A stretch of 31,590 nucleotides of DNA from Candidatus Heimdallarchaeota archaeon LC_2 (GCA_001940725.1 MDVR01000087.1:1-31590), one strand, 5' to 3'. Positions 16,118 through 25,587 are shown, counted from the first letter of the stretch. Made by a program: numbers and translations. The notes: generated by a model not told the origin, from the letters alone.

Positions 16118-18985
16118 TTACTTCACCCAATCAACTAATGTGTCAATTTTATAGGTATCATCAATACACCACTTACCGTGAAGTCCTTTGCGTTCCTTTT
16201 CCGCAGCTGACAATTTATAGGAGGAAATTGATAATTTATTGGGAATCGAAGTAGAAACAACATTCGCAGGTCTAAATGTGGTTTTACTAGATCTTGGATA
16301 ACACAATTTAATCAAATGTTGGTCAATTAATTGCTCAACTTCGTTATTTGATAAATCCTTGACATCTAGGGTGTTATCAAATAATAATTGAGATGTTTTG
16401 AGATTTTTAGATAAAATCCCACCCAGATAGATAACAATCCCGTGTCTCTCATGAATGCTTTCAATGAGGTCATGTAGTCTATCATAGAATACATCGGCAC
16501 TCTCACTCAAGCTTAGACCGTATCTGAACATCCCTTGGTGTATGGCACGATATTCCTTACTACCAAAAACCACATTGCTGAGATTATGTTTACAGGTGAT
16601 AAATTCATCAATATTCGCCTTCAAGACATTTCTCAACTGTTGACGGGAACTTTCAAAGCTTTGTTCTTGGGCACTAGAGAAATCTTCGAGTAGTGTCTGT
16701 AGTTCATTAACCCGCATACTCTTGTATATTCCCTGACTGGCTTCTTTATTCAAGGATTCGCGATATGCTCGTATCTTCTCATCCTTCGCCCTTTGCAGAT
16801 CCTCAATTTTCATATTATAATGATCTTGTTTCATTCGTACGAAATCATTGGGTGACATACGTAATACACTCGATTCTACCTCAGCCAGTAATATTTTTTT
16901 TAAGTCAGGGTATATAATCACTGAGCCACGGAGGAGTGGAGATTTATTGGCACTGTTATTGGTACTGATATTACCAGTTGTATTCAATCGTTCCAAAGTA
17001 TCTAATAATTGATCTATGGTATCTATTTGCATCTTCAAATCATCCATAAATATCATATTCTCACGATCGGCATATTGTCTCCACTTACCAAATAACCCAT
17101 TACTATTCATCATGACCTGATCCGCACGTTTGTAGAAATCCTCTTTGCTGAGCAGCCATATGATAGACGGATTCTGCCCCAACTCAAAAGAATTTGTGGA
17201 CGATATATTGTTATTACCATCAATATTGCCAATATATGATATTCCAGCAGAGGCCCGTAAAGATAATAAAGCAAACAATCTGGTAGTTGCTCCAGGATAA
17301 CCTAAGAAACAATTGTTAATTTTACCCTTATCGTCGCCATATGCATTGATATGATCGATTATAGTAACACTGCTCTTTGGATCTGACTGAAATCTCATTA
17401 CATTCTCTTGATTATGATCAGAGAGATAATTTTCGGTTAAACTCATCTTTGGTTCATCTATAATACTATGATATGGAGACTGAAATGAGTACCCTTGATC
17501 CCAGTCATACTGGTATCGATCAGTGGATTCAACCATTAAATTCATTTTTAGGGATTGTCTAAACTTTCTCCTAGACTTTCGTCCTGATGTGCCTTTGGAA
17601 ACCGTAGTTTGATCCAAAAGGTCATTGGCAAATAAGTAATCCAGTATATCTAGATCATTGCTAAGTATAATCTTATCTGAAAAGGGCTCGTAGTGAACTT
17701 CAAAAGAAGACTGTCTTGTAAATCGATCGATCTGCCCATTATTGCTACTCCCCTTATGAACAGTGGAATTATCAGTTAAAACTTCAATCTCTATTATCTG
17801 AGGTTCGGGTACAAGTTCAATTTCAGAAATGTAGAGGTTTCGAATTCTTCCTGATTTGACATCATTCCCAATTTTTCTATTGTTAATTCTCATCCATGAT
17901 TTTACCTGTTTGGTCAATAAATCCACATTATTTGCATCCTCTAAACTCACCCCACCATTATACAATGAAAATGCCAGTTCAGAAATCTTGAGATGGGGTT
18001 CGAACAATTTGGCTGCCAATAATGCGAGCACCTTTTCTTTTTTGTTTTTCATATGGAAGATATTATTGTAATGATTTTCAATTTCCTCGATAAACTCATT
18101 GATAACAGACGGATTTTCTACATAACCCTCTTGAGCGAATTGATAGATGTAATTTTTTGCTGTGGTCTTGATTTGTCTTTTCTTAAGTACCAACGCACTA
18201 ACCCCAGTGTTTCTGATTTCAGCGCGGGTATTGAGAAATTCGAATTGATCTGTGGCAATCTGGAAATACTTGATAAATCCATTTGAATTAATACAAAGAT
18301 CTTGACATACATCCTTAATACCGATGCTAGTGATAACTCCATCCTGGTAGGTTCTCATTAAGAGAATGATAACTGCAGCTAAATACATCCTTGCCTTTTT
18401 AGAGTAATAATCCAAGGAGGAAATAGCCAGTTCCTCAAGTTTTTCATTAATAAGAAATTCTCTCGCACGATGATATTTAATGGGTAAGGCTTTCATTATT
18501 CTTTTGTAATCTCGCATTCTGGCCAAGTGTTTAGATTCAGGTAATCTGGGTCTGGAAACTCTTAGGCTATGCAACATACCAAGCCCCTTCAACTGCTTGG
18601 CAATATCCTGTTGATGTTTATCCCTAAATTCTAGATCTATTTCATTGTGACTAATGCTTAACACACCATTGGGGTCCTCGTAAAAAGAAGTATTATTATC
18701 AATATCCAAGATTTCAGGATCAATAGTAGCTCTTGGATCCCCGTATTCCATAATGGAATTCAGTTCATAAGTTGAAAATCCATAAAATTTAGTATCTTTG
18801 TTGTAATTTAGTGGATACCGTTCAAGGATTATTTGTATTAGATTCTCCCGGAGTTTCTTCTTTTCAGTTTGTTTTTCGAATGGTGACTTTTCGTGATTAT
18901 CTAGATCTCCTAAGAAGAACTTTCTCAAATCTCTTGAGTATTCACTAGTTTTTATATCAGAATTGGTACCTTTTGTAAAGACCAT
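16118..18985 (-). CDS. Large protein with possible TFB-like cyclin-fold core
   Basis: 955 residues, soluble, no signal peptide, no confident family. Residues about 80-250 read like a degenerate archaeal TFB core: GDPRATIDPEILD, a basic stretch RMRDYKRIMKALPIK, then EELAISSLDYYSKKA and RMYLAAVIILLMRTYQ with VITSIGIKDVCQDL. Residues about 303-373 resemble a second cyclin repeat (KEKVLALLAAKLFEPHLKIS). There is no N-terminal zinc ribbon (first Cys is residue 227). The middle has GYPGATTRLFALL near residue 560, which could be a decayed P-loop, and IFMDDL. A helical, charged segment spans about 720-800, and a winged-helix-like piece (LSNNEVEQLIDQHLIKL) lies near residue 870. The TFB relation is inferred from pattern only. 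Coupled to the tail-anchored 83-aa gene. Confidence 0.7.
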   Translation of the reverse strand: MVFTKGTNSDIKTSEYSRDLRKFFLGDLDNHEKSPFEKQTEKKKLRENLIQIILERYPLNYNKDTKFYGFSTYELNSIMEYGDPRATIDPEILDIDNNTSFYEDPNGVLSISHNEIDLEFRDKHQQDIAKQLKGLGMLHSLRVSRPRLPESKHLARMRDYKRIMKALPIKYHRAREFLINEKLEELAISSLDYYSKKARMYLAAVIILLMRTYQDGVITSIGIKDVCQDLCINSNGFIKYFQIATDQFEFLNTRAEIRNTGVSALVLKKRQIKTTAKNYIYQFAQEGYVENPSVINEFIEEIENHYNNIFHMKNKKEKVLALLAAKLFEPHLKISELAFSLYNGGVSLEDANNVDLLTKQVKSWMRINNRKIGNDVKSGRIRNLYISEIELVPEPQIIEIEVLTDNSTVHKGSSNNGQIDRFTRQSSFEVHYEPFSDKIILSNDLDILDYLFANDLLDQTTVSKGTSGRKSRRKFRQSLKMNLMVESTDRYQYDWDQGYSFQSPYHSIIDEPKMSLTENYLSDHNQENVMRFQSDPKSSVTIIDHINAYGDDKGKINNCFLGYPGATTRLFALLSLRASAGISYIGNIDGNNNISSTNSFELGQNPSIIWLLSKEDFYKRADQVMMNSNGLFGKWRQYADRENMIFMDDLKMQIDTIDQLLDTLERLNTTGNISTNNSANKSPLLRGSVIIYPDLKKILLAEVESSVLRMSPNDFVRMKQDHYNMKIEDLQRAKDEKIRAYRESLNKEASQGIYKSMRVNELQTLLEDFSSAQEQSFESSRQQLRNVLKANIDEFITCKHNLSNVVFGSKEYRAIHQGMFRYGLSLSESADVFYDRLHDLIESIHERHGIVIYLGGILSKNLKTSQLLFDNTLDVKDLSNNEVEQLIDQHLIKLCYPRSSKTTFRPANVVSTSIPNKLSISSYKLSAAEKERKGLHGKWCIDDTYKIDTLVDWVK

Positions 18986-19464
18986 AACTACATATCGGAT
19001 TCATCTAGCGTTGTCATTGCGCTTAGTATTTGGAATTTTGCTTCCCCCTGATATACGGAAAGTATAAACGGATATACAACGTTTTCTTAATTAGTTACTG
19101 ACCGCTATTAGAATAATTATTAATAAATTAGAATATTCTTTAATGGCTGACAAAATATTTCAAACAATGAATAATTAGATATTAAATGATCTCTACAAAA
19201 CCTGTGATGGATTATAAACCAATTCAGTGAAAAATGATGTTCCCTCCGTAATATATTAGTATCCACTAGCGAAGTGAATAATCGACCATCGATGATCGCA
19301 TAATTAATCATATTTTCTATACTTCTTATATGTTAATCTCTATTATTTTTGGATATTTGCATTATATTTGAGAAAAACCATATTTTTCTTAAGAAAAACT
19401 TGGGGTAACTCTTGTTTTCCCCAATATCAATATAATACCTATAACTCAATCACGAATTGATAAT
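18986..19464. other. Intergenic region between divergent genes
   Basis: AT-rich, with no convincing gene. It holds the upstream regions of the 955-aa gene (minus) and the second NHL gene (plus). The only clear structures are the palindrome at 19383-19398 and a TATA-like CAATATAATACC near 19427-19438, about 30 nt before ATG 19465. Confidence 0.55.
19383..19398. repeat. Perfect 16-bp palindrome
   Basis: TTTTTCTTAAGAAAAA; an additional AGAAAAA lies just to the left, making alternating AGAAAAA/TTTTTCT blocks. About 70 nt upstream of the second NHL gene, a plausible regulator site. Confidence 0.45.
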
Positions 19465-21014
19465 ATGAATAAATCATTTCTAGTTACATTTATCATAGTT
19501 TTAATCTCCATACTATTAATCAATCCACTGAAGGGTCTTTAATAACGCGAATCGAAGCGGAACAAAATACAGCAATAAATCCGGGTTATGCAGATCATTT
19601 CGGTAGTAGTGGTAGTGGTAGTGGCCAATTTTGGTATCCATATCCTATTGCAATGAATGGTACGCATATATTTGTGGGTGATGACTATGAACGAGTCCAA
19701 ATATTTGATCTGGCCGGGACCTATGTCGACCAGTTCGAAGTTTTTCAAACACCTTCTACTGATGATAAAGCAAGAGATACGGTAAATGGCATTACGGTAA
19801 ATGAGACGCACATTTTTGTAACAGTACAATTCGATGGACTTGATAAAAATGTTGTAAGAGTAGAAATATATGATCTCCAGGGTACATATTGTGGAAGATT
19901 TGGGACATGGGGAACTGGAGATGGTCAATTCATAAATCCTTATGGAATTACCCACAATGAAACCCATATTTTTGTGACGGATATTAGTTATAACCGAGTC
20001 CAAATATTTGATCAAGCAGGGAATTACAAAGCAAAATTTGGGAGTACAGGTAGTGGAAATACACAATTTAATAATCCATCATTGATTGATGTTAACGATG
20101 ATAATATTTTTGTTGCTGATTCAAGAAACTATCGAGTGGTCATATTTGATAAATCTGGAGTCTATCAAAGTAAATTTGGTAGTCAAGGGGTTAACGATGG
20201 ACAATTCGATTTCCCACATGATCTTTATGTGGATGAGAAAAATGTGATCGTAAGCGAAATTGTGAATAATAGAATACAAGCGTTTGATCTAACTGGTAAT
20301 TTTGTTACTATTTTTGATAGCACTAATTCGGGTTTTGGAGAACTTATCAATCCCCGAGGAATTACCGCTAATAGTAGTCACTTGTTAGTTGTTGAATATA
20401 CAAATAGCCGGGTACAGATCTTTGAGAGGAATTATCCTCCACAAAAATTACTTGCTTATTCTAATATATTAAATGGATCTATTACATTGACCTGGGAACG
20501 CCCAATAGATGTATTATTCCATCCGTCTTATGGTTACAAGGTTTATAGGGGCACTCAAGTAGATAATTATGAATTTCTCTATGAAACTCCAAACTTATTT
20601 TTCTATGATTTTGCAATTGTGGTTGATCAGAACTATTACTACAAAGTAACAGCATTAACAAATACTGGAGAAAGTAAATATTCAAACGAAGTTTTTATTA
20701 ATGTACCAATACAAATTGCATTTACCGAAACCCGAACAGAAATACAAACTGACGTTCAAACCACTACCATACCTGTGACTGAAACTATTGTTGAAGTAGA
20801 AACTTCCAATCAAAATGTCACTAAAACTGTCTATGATACTAAAACAGAAACTGATGTTAAAACAGAAACGACTACTGAAAGCAATGACTTAGCGAGTGAA
20901 GTCACTGTTACTGAAATTTCAACAAAAACAGGAGAAACTAACTTTCCTTTTCTTAGTATTCTTCTTCCATCATCAATGATACCCGTGATAATGAAAATAA
21001 GAAAAAAGAGGTAA
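19465..21014 (+). CDS. NHL propeller/FN3 surface protein with apparent frameshift
   Basis: Paralog of the protein at 12846-14330. ATG 19465 opens a signal peptide (MNKSFLVTFIIVLISILLIN then PLKG), but that frame stops at TAA 19540-19542. The protein continues in the -1 frame (TRIEAEQNTAINPGYADHFG) without a usable start until ATG 19653. One extra base in the GGG at 19533-19535 would join both into about 516 residues. The body has six NHL-type blades, more diverged than in the paralog, an FN3 domain (LTWERPIDVLFHPSYGYKVY), a Thr/Glu-rich stalk (TETRTEIQTDVQTTTI) and a C-terminal anchor (FLSILLPSSMIPVIM, KIRKKR). Either an assembly error or a real inactivating shift; starting at 19653 would lose export and part of blade 1. 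Confidence 0.8.
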
Positions 21015-21056
21015 GTAAATTCTGGAATTAGAAATCGAGATCAGAAAACACTGAAA

Positions 21057-21070
21057 TTTTTTCTCTTTTT
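21057..21070 (+). terminator. Poly-T termination signal after the NHL gene
   Basis: TTTTTTCTCTTTTT about 43 nt beyond the stop codon; T-runs are the usual archaeal termination signal. Confidence 0.45.
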
Positions 21071-21219
21071 CCCTGTTGATGAGATTTTCGATCTATCGAT
21101 TATCTAACTTAACAATTTTTGAGACATGTGATTTTTTTATTTAATCTTAAAAACTGAACCTTGGCCATGTAATGATTTTATGTCATGAAATTTATATAAA
21201 CAAAAAAAATAGATATGTT

Positions 21220-22164
21220 TCATATAATATCTACAACAACACCATGAGTCAGTATATGGCCCATGATTTTCTGATCTGTTAATGTAACATCCTCTCTATC
21301 TGGGAAGATAATTTCGAATGAATTTCTATTTTTTATGAACTCTTGACCAATCTTATCTGTGAATTGTATTCGAATTCTGTCGAAATTAAGAGAATAGAGC
21401 ATGGAGTGGTGTCTTCCTTTTTTGTGTATTGTATCCCTATTGATAATGGTCCAAGTGTCATTGTATCTTTTGTGATTGGATATTATCTCAGCACCAATAT
21501 TATCAACAAACGAGTGTCTCGTAAGTTTTCTTAAGTCGGAGAGATTGTATTCCACTTTCTTCTCCTCAGAAGTCCGCTCGAAAAATTTATTGAGATAGTT
21601 TTGAATTTGATTCGTCTGTATGGGGGTTTTTATGTTGCCTATTGCCTGCAGAACAATCATAGTTCGATATTTTAGAATAATTTCAAACAACTTCAAATTT
21701 TCTAAGTGCATGTTTTCAGCTGGCACTAAGATGGTCCTGTTGTTGTGTGAACTGAAAACCAAATCGATATAATCCGCCTTAATTCTGTAGCAGTATTGAT
21801 CTCCCACATAACGTCTTCTGTTTGCTCTGTTCTCATTTATTGGAATAATACCATGAAAAGGCCTCTTGGCCAAGGAATAACTAACAATGTTTTTGATCTT
21901 TAACTGCTCAACCAACCCAATTTGGGTTAGACCACGTAGAATTTCTTTGAGGTGGACAGTGTTATAAAGCGTCTTCTGACGTAAGGCACCAATAGACCAC
22001 CAAGAAACTTGTTCTTGATCCTGGATTTTACTAAATAGAATTTGTATGATATTGATAGTACTCCGTTTACTCAGGATTCGGGCATCTTGAACTAGTTTGG
22101 GGGTATCAAGAATCATACCATTCTCTGAGGTTACTTTAAAAGCGGATTCTTGGCCCTTAGACAT
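21220..22164 (-). CDS. Tandem winged-helix DNA-binding protein (putative)
   Basis: 314 residues, soluble and basic. Residues about 30-95 look like a winged helix: WWSIGALRQKTLY, then VHLKEILRGLTQIGLVEQL (recognition helix) and IVSYSLAKRPF as the wing. A second helix-turn-helix-like unit is near residues 160-235 (IVLQAIGNIKTPIQTNQIQN, then DLRKLTRHSF). No other catalytic motif is seen. It probably binds DNA as a regulator, but the family is not identified. Transcribed alone, convergent with the second NHL gene; the upstream TATA signal is weak. Confidence 0.7.
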   Translation of the reverse strand: MSKGQESAFKVTSENGMILDTPKLVQDARILSKRSTINIIQILFSKIQDQEQVSWWSIGALRQKTLYNTVHLKEILRGLTQIGLVEQLKIKNIVSYSLAKRPFHGIIPINENRANRRRYVGDQYCYRIKADYIDLVFSSHNNRTILVPAENMHLENLKLFEIILKYRTMIVLQAIGNIKTPIQTNQIQNYLNKFFERTSEEKKVEYNLSDLRKLTRHSFVDNIGAEIISNHKRYNDTWTIINRDTIHKKGRHHSMLYSLNFDRIRIQFTDKIGQEFIKNRNSFEIIFPDREDVTLTDQKIMGHILTHGVVVDII

Positions 22165-22280
22165 TTATAAACAACATATGTGATTACTAGTTATTGTATT
22201 TTCGGTAAGATAGCCGATATCTGATAAAAGTTAAAGAATATTCTGACATTCAATTATGATTGTAAGATCCAGATTATTTT

Positions 22281-22300
22281 TTTGGTTATTTAAATAAAAT
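22281..22300 (+). promoter_or_regulatory. TATA promoter of the longin-like gene
   Basis: TTTGGTTATTTAAATAAAAT; TATA core centred 25 nt before GTG 22319, which supports a leaderless message starting at that GTG. Confidence 0.6.
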
Positions 22301-22318
22301 TGATGATATAGTAGTATT

Positions 22319-22780
22319 GTGAGCAAATCTAAAGTAGAAGATATTAGTCATACAGAATTTATTAACCCATCAATAGTCGAAAATGATAAAAAATACTCAT
22401 CCAAACTGTTATCAATCAGTCTTACATCTGGAATTCCCTTGTTTGAGAAGAAGTTTGATGATACCTTCAAGTACAAGAGTCAATTATTTACTATCGGTAT
22501 CAATGCCTTGCGTGTCTTTCTACTGGATTCATTCAGACGAGCTAACATTACCAATATAATAGTGGACGAATTAACACTAAGAATGGTTAATATTGATGAT
22601 GTGATAGTCTATTACGTTTACACTGGAGATTCTGTGGTGGGTGAAAAACGTTTCAATGATTTTGTTGAAAGATTGGTCACAATGGACTGCTGGAGACGTT
22701 TTAGTCAATCAGAATTTAATATTTATGAGAAAGACACAAAATCCATCTCTTTGGTAGTGGAGGAAATATTTGCGGGATGA
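22319..22780 (+). CDS. Longin/roadblock-like small-GTPase-regulator-type protein
   Basis: 153 residues. The pattern SKLLSISLTSGIPLFEKKFD (strand-turn-strand), then LFTIGINALRVFLLDSF (amphipathic helix), LRMVNIDDVIVYYVY (strands) and RFNDFVERLVTM (helix) matches longin/roadblock folds. Such domains in archaea and eukaryotes bind small GTPases or form dimer platforms on membranes. The residue signature is not diagnostic, so the fold call is inference. GTG start is supported by the TATA spacing. It shares a transcript with the coiled-coil gene. Confidence 0.65.
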   Translation: MSKSKVEDISHTEFINPSIVENDKKYSSKLLSISLTSGIPLFEKKFDDTFKYKSQLFTIGINALRVFLLDSFRRANITNIIVDELTLRMVNIDDVIVYYVYTGDSVVGEKRFNDFVERLVTMDCWRRFSQSEFNIYEKDTKSISLVVEEIFAG

Positions 22781-22784
22781 TTAC

Positions 22785-23399
22785 ATGATAACAAGCCCTA
22801 ATGAAGACCAGGTACCAGATTTAATAACACAAATTGAGCAATCAAAGGAAATTGATGTAAGAAGCAAATATAATAAAATTATGGAACAATATGTTGAGTC
22901 TCAAAAGATTAACTCTCAATTAAGAAATGAGGTCAAATGTTTGGAACGAAAAAGGGACATATACAACAATGAGGTAAAGCAATTGATTGTCAATATTGAG
23001 ATAATAAGACAGGAACGAAACTCTACTAATCAAAAAGTCAGTGATATTAAAGAGGCTCGTAATAACCTGCACAAAGATATTCGGGAACTGAGAAGTCAGA
23101 TTAAGAGAGAGAAACACAACAAAAGAAAATTAAAGGAAAGTATAAATGATATCAAACAAAAGGCCTCATCATTACAAGGGCAAGTAAAAGTTCTCGCCAA
23201 AGAAAGTGAGACTCTGCATAAAGAAATGATGGAAGTAATAAAACAAAAAGATAGGAAAATAAAAGATGCCAATGAATTCCATGAGAAGCTGATAAAGAAG
23301 AAGGAGGATCTTAATACATCCAAAAATAACAAATTGAAAATGAGAAGGAAAGTAAAGAGAAAGAGAAAACAGTTTCAAAATAAAGGAATAACAATTTAG
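22785..23399 (+). CDS. Long coiled-coil protein
   Basis: About 204 residues, almost entirely helical and charged (Lys/Glu/Asn), with heptad-like spacing from about residue 35 to 190 (KSTLE-like repeats, e.g. NNEVKQLIVNIEIIRQERN and KEMMEVIKQKDRKIKD). The C-terminus is very basic (KLKMRRKVKRKRKQF). ATG 22785 is chosen because GGGATGA sits just upstream; a TTG at 22770 in the same frame would add MRDDY. The region overlaps or abuts the end of the longin-like gene, so the two are coupled. Probably a scaffold or tether working with it. Confidence 0.7.
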   Translation: MITSPNEDQVPDLITQIEQSKEIDVRSKYNKIMEQYVESQKINSQLRNEVKCLERKRDIYNNEVKQLIVNIEIIRQERNSTNQKVSDIKEARNNLHKDIRELRSQIKREKHNKRKLKESINDIKQKASSLQGQVKVLAKESETLHKEMMEVIKQKDRKIKDANEFHEKLIKKKEDLNTSKNNKLKMRRKVKRKRKQFQNKGITI

Positions 23400-23420
23400 T
23401 ATTAGGATTAAATTCATCTA

Positions 23421-23440
23421 TTTTTTACTTATATAATTTT
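23421..23440 (+). promoter_or_regulatory. TATA promoter of the TPR/RadA-paralog operon
   Basis: TTTTTTACTTATATAATTTT; TATA core centred 25 nt before ATG 23458, typical of a leaderless archaeal gene. Confidence 0.65.
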
Positions 23441-23457
23441 CATAGTATTAATTCTAT

Positions 23458-24291
23458 ATGTCAAAAGCAATCACGGATAAGACCATACTGGATATGGTAG
23501 AGGAGGGGAAGAACAACTTTGTCTCATCCAGATTTGAAGATGCTGCAAATTTATTTGAATCTGCTGTCAGGAATTTAGAGAAAATAAACAATCATATCGA
23601 TTCTGTATATTTCAGTTATGCCAAGATTGTCTCCCTGAACAAAGCAGAGAATTGGGAGCAGGAGATACAAAGTTTACTGGAACTAGGAAAGAGATGTTTA
23701 CAGCTGGGTTTAACAAAAGCCCTCGAGCAACAAAAAGAAGAATCCAATTCTTTTGAGAAAAGTATCTACATGAACCACGCCCAGAAAATCATGAAGATCC
23801 TGAATTTAGAAGAAGAAAGGGAGAGTATTGTGCTATCACTGGTACAGCTTTACAAATCTCTGATTCAGGACGAAAACACTACCCATGATGTACGGGAAAA
23901 TTTCCAGGAAAGGATAATTGGATTCTGTACAGAATATGATCATCCCAATCTTGTGATGGAATATGAGCGAATCAAGCTTTGCCAGATACTAGAAAAAGCA
24001 GCTGATTTTCTATCAACTTCTGGAAAACTAGCTGTTGATGTAATCGCTGCCAATAAATATATCAAATCTGCAAGTATCTATCTAGAATTCAATATGCAAA
24101 AAGAAATGATTAAGGTGCTGGAAAAGGCTTTAAAATGTAGCAAACACGGTCAGTTTTACAAGTTTGGATTTACCAAGATCCAACGACCCCCAAGGGCAAA
24201 AGATGACAGTGGGAAGGAACTTGATCCTGATCCCGATATGGCCGATGAGCAAATCAACGAATATCTTGAGCACTTGCTCCAAAGACTATAA
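23458..24291 (+). CDS. TPR-like alpha-solenoid protein
   Basis: 277 residues, all-helical. TPR-type pairs are visible at SRFEDAANLFESAVRNLEK (about residues 21-40), DSVYFSYAKIVSLNKAENW, and VIAANKYIKSASIYLEFNMQ (near 200) with MIKVLEKALKCSK. A short Pro/Asp-rich segment (PPRAKDDSGKELDPDPDM) precedes a last helix. It resembles solenoid adaptor proteins; no specific family was identified. Five bases separate it from the RadA paralog, so the two should be translated together and may bind each other. Confidence 0.75.
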   Translation: MSKAITDKTILDMVEEGKNNFVSSRFEDAANLFESAVRNLEKINNHIDSVYFSYAKIVSLNKAENWEQEIQSLLELGKRCLQLGLTKALEQQKEESNSFEKSIYMNHAQKIMKILNLEEERESIVLSLVQLYKSLIQDENTTHDVRENFQERIIGFCTEYDHPNLVMEYERIKLCQILEKAADFLSTSGKLAVDVIAANKYIKSASIYLEFNMQKEMIKVLEKALKCSKHGQFYKFGFTKIQRPPRAKDDSGKELDPDPDMADEQINEYLEHLLQRL

Positions 24292-24296
24292 TTCGG

Positions 24297-25559
24297 GTGA
24301 GAGATTTGGAAGTAATAGATGAACAAACCCACCATTCACTAGCAGATGAATCTATCGATCGATTCAAATCAATTATACCACCTATTATTAATTATATTAA
24401 TAGAGAGGTATTTGAATTTAAAGGGAATAAGTATTTGGTAAGACCTTCTTTGCAAGAACTATTGGTTGAGGCAAAAATAAGAAATGTCAGAGTATTTCGA
24501 GGAATATTAAGGGAATTCCATCTGCAAGGTGTAGAAACACTGGATGATCTGTATGATTTTAGTAAATCAAAAATACTTCATCTTGACAGCTTTTCTCAAC
24601 AAAATGCGAATAAACTAATTAAACATCTGATAAGAATAAAACACAAGGGTCCATTACTACTGGGAGGCGATAAGTTAGAATTACTTGAGAATGAGTATTT
24701 CTATCTTGAATTTGTAAAAGATATTGATATGATATTATTCAAACATATGAATGGGAAACAGGGTTTAAGATCCAAATCATTGATTGAGATCTGTGGATCT
24801 GATGGGGTAGGTAAAACACAATGGTGTATGACTGCTACCTGCAGTATGCTACAGGTGGGAAAACGAGTGGTATATGTGGATTCTGATGATGCTTTCAATT
24901 ACCCAAGGATAAAACAGATTGCAATTCAAAATAAATTATCCCAACGCTCAATTAAGGATAATGTTATGTTATCAAGAATTGATAGTTTTGATGAACTCGA
25001 TCTGTTACTTCAAGAATTGTCCCATTCATTATCAGAAAATAATGTGGGTATGATAGTGATAGACTCCATCATGCAGCTATTGCAAAACACCTATCCGGTG
25101 ACAACTAATAACTCCTGGGACAACATTGCCATCCGACAGCTACACTTGAGAAGAACAATGAGACGGCTGCGATCGATGGCGAGAAATCAAAATCTGATTG
25201 TAATATATACTAATTATACAAGGGAGGGGAGATACAAAGTGCCATTGAATATCACTGACGAGTTTCCCGATGATGATGCCGACGATCTGAAATATCTAAC
25301 CAAACTTCTGAAACGACTAGCCTACATCCAATTACCTATGGGTGGACCAACACTTGCACATTCATCAGACTTGAGGATTTATCTCGGTCCAGATGGTGAT
25401 AATCAATCCAGATTACTGGCATTGATAGAAAACTGTTCTTATCTCCCCAAAGTATCGCTAAATTATATCATTACAGGCGAGGGCATCAAATCCTTTAATT
25501 CAAGCACAATAGAATTACAGAAAGACCACGTTGATGATCTGAATGAATTACTAGGCTAA
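24297..25559 (+). CDS. RadA/Rad51 paralog (RecA-superfamily ATPase)
   Basis: 420 residues, GTG start. Walker A GSDGVGKTQ at 167-175, Walker B MIVIDS at 252-257, L2-like region MGGPTLAHSSDLRIYL near 348-363. The N-terminal segment (FKGNKYLVRPSLQELLVEAK, then an HhH-like region to about 117) aligns with the N-terminus of the RadA at 28149 (LEGRTYLAEPTMVEFLAEAG), so the two genes share this uncommon extension. Differences from RadA: the catalytic TEGAF is SDDAF here (Glu to Asp), and the L1 region has an acidic insert (DEFPDDDADD). Both suggest a weak or specialised ATPase, like the recombination-mediator Rad51 paralogs. Distal gene of the TPR operon. Confidence 0.88.
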   Translation: MRDLEVIDEQTHHSLADESIDRFKSIIPPIINYINREVFEFKGNKYLVRPSLQELLVEAKIRNVRVFRGILREFHLQGVETLDDLYDFSKSKILHLDSFSQQNANKLIKHLIRIKHKGPLLLGGDKLELLENEYFYLEFVKDIDMILFKHMNGKQGLRSKSLIEICGSDGVGKTQWCMTATCSMLQVGKRVVYVDSDDAFNYPRIKQIAIQNKLSQRSIKDNVMLSRIDSFDELDLLLQELSHSLSENNVGMIVIDSIMQLLQNTYPVTTNNSWDNIAIRQLHLRRTMRRLRSMARNQNLIVIYTNYTREGRYKVPLNITDEFPDDDADDLKYLTKLLKRLAYIQLPMGGPTLAHSSDLRIYLGPDGDNQSRLLALIENCSYLPKVSLNYIITGEGIKSFNSSTIELQKDHVDDLNELLG

Positions 25560-25587
25560 ATTATTAAAATTGATCGATTGAATAATT

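Noticed and set aside
19120..19311. Minus-strand ORF of 63 residues in the 18986-19464 gap
   Set aside because: His/Phe/Ile-rich random-looking composition, no promoter or ribosome-binding site, isolated in AT-rich DNA.
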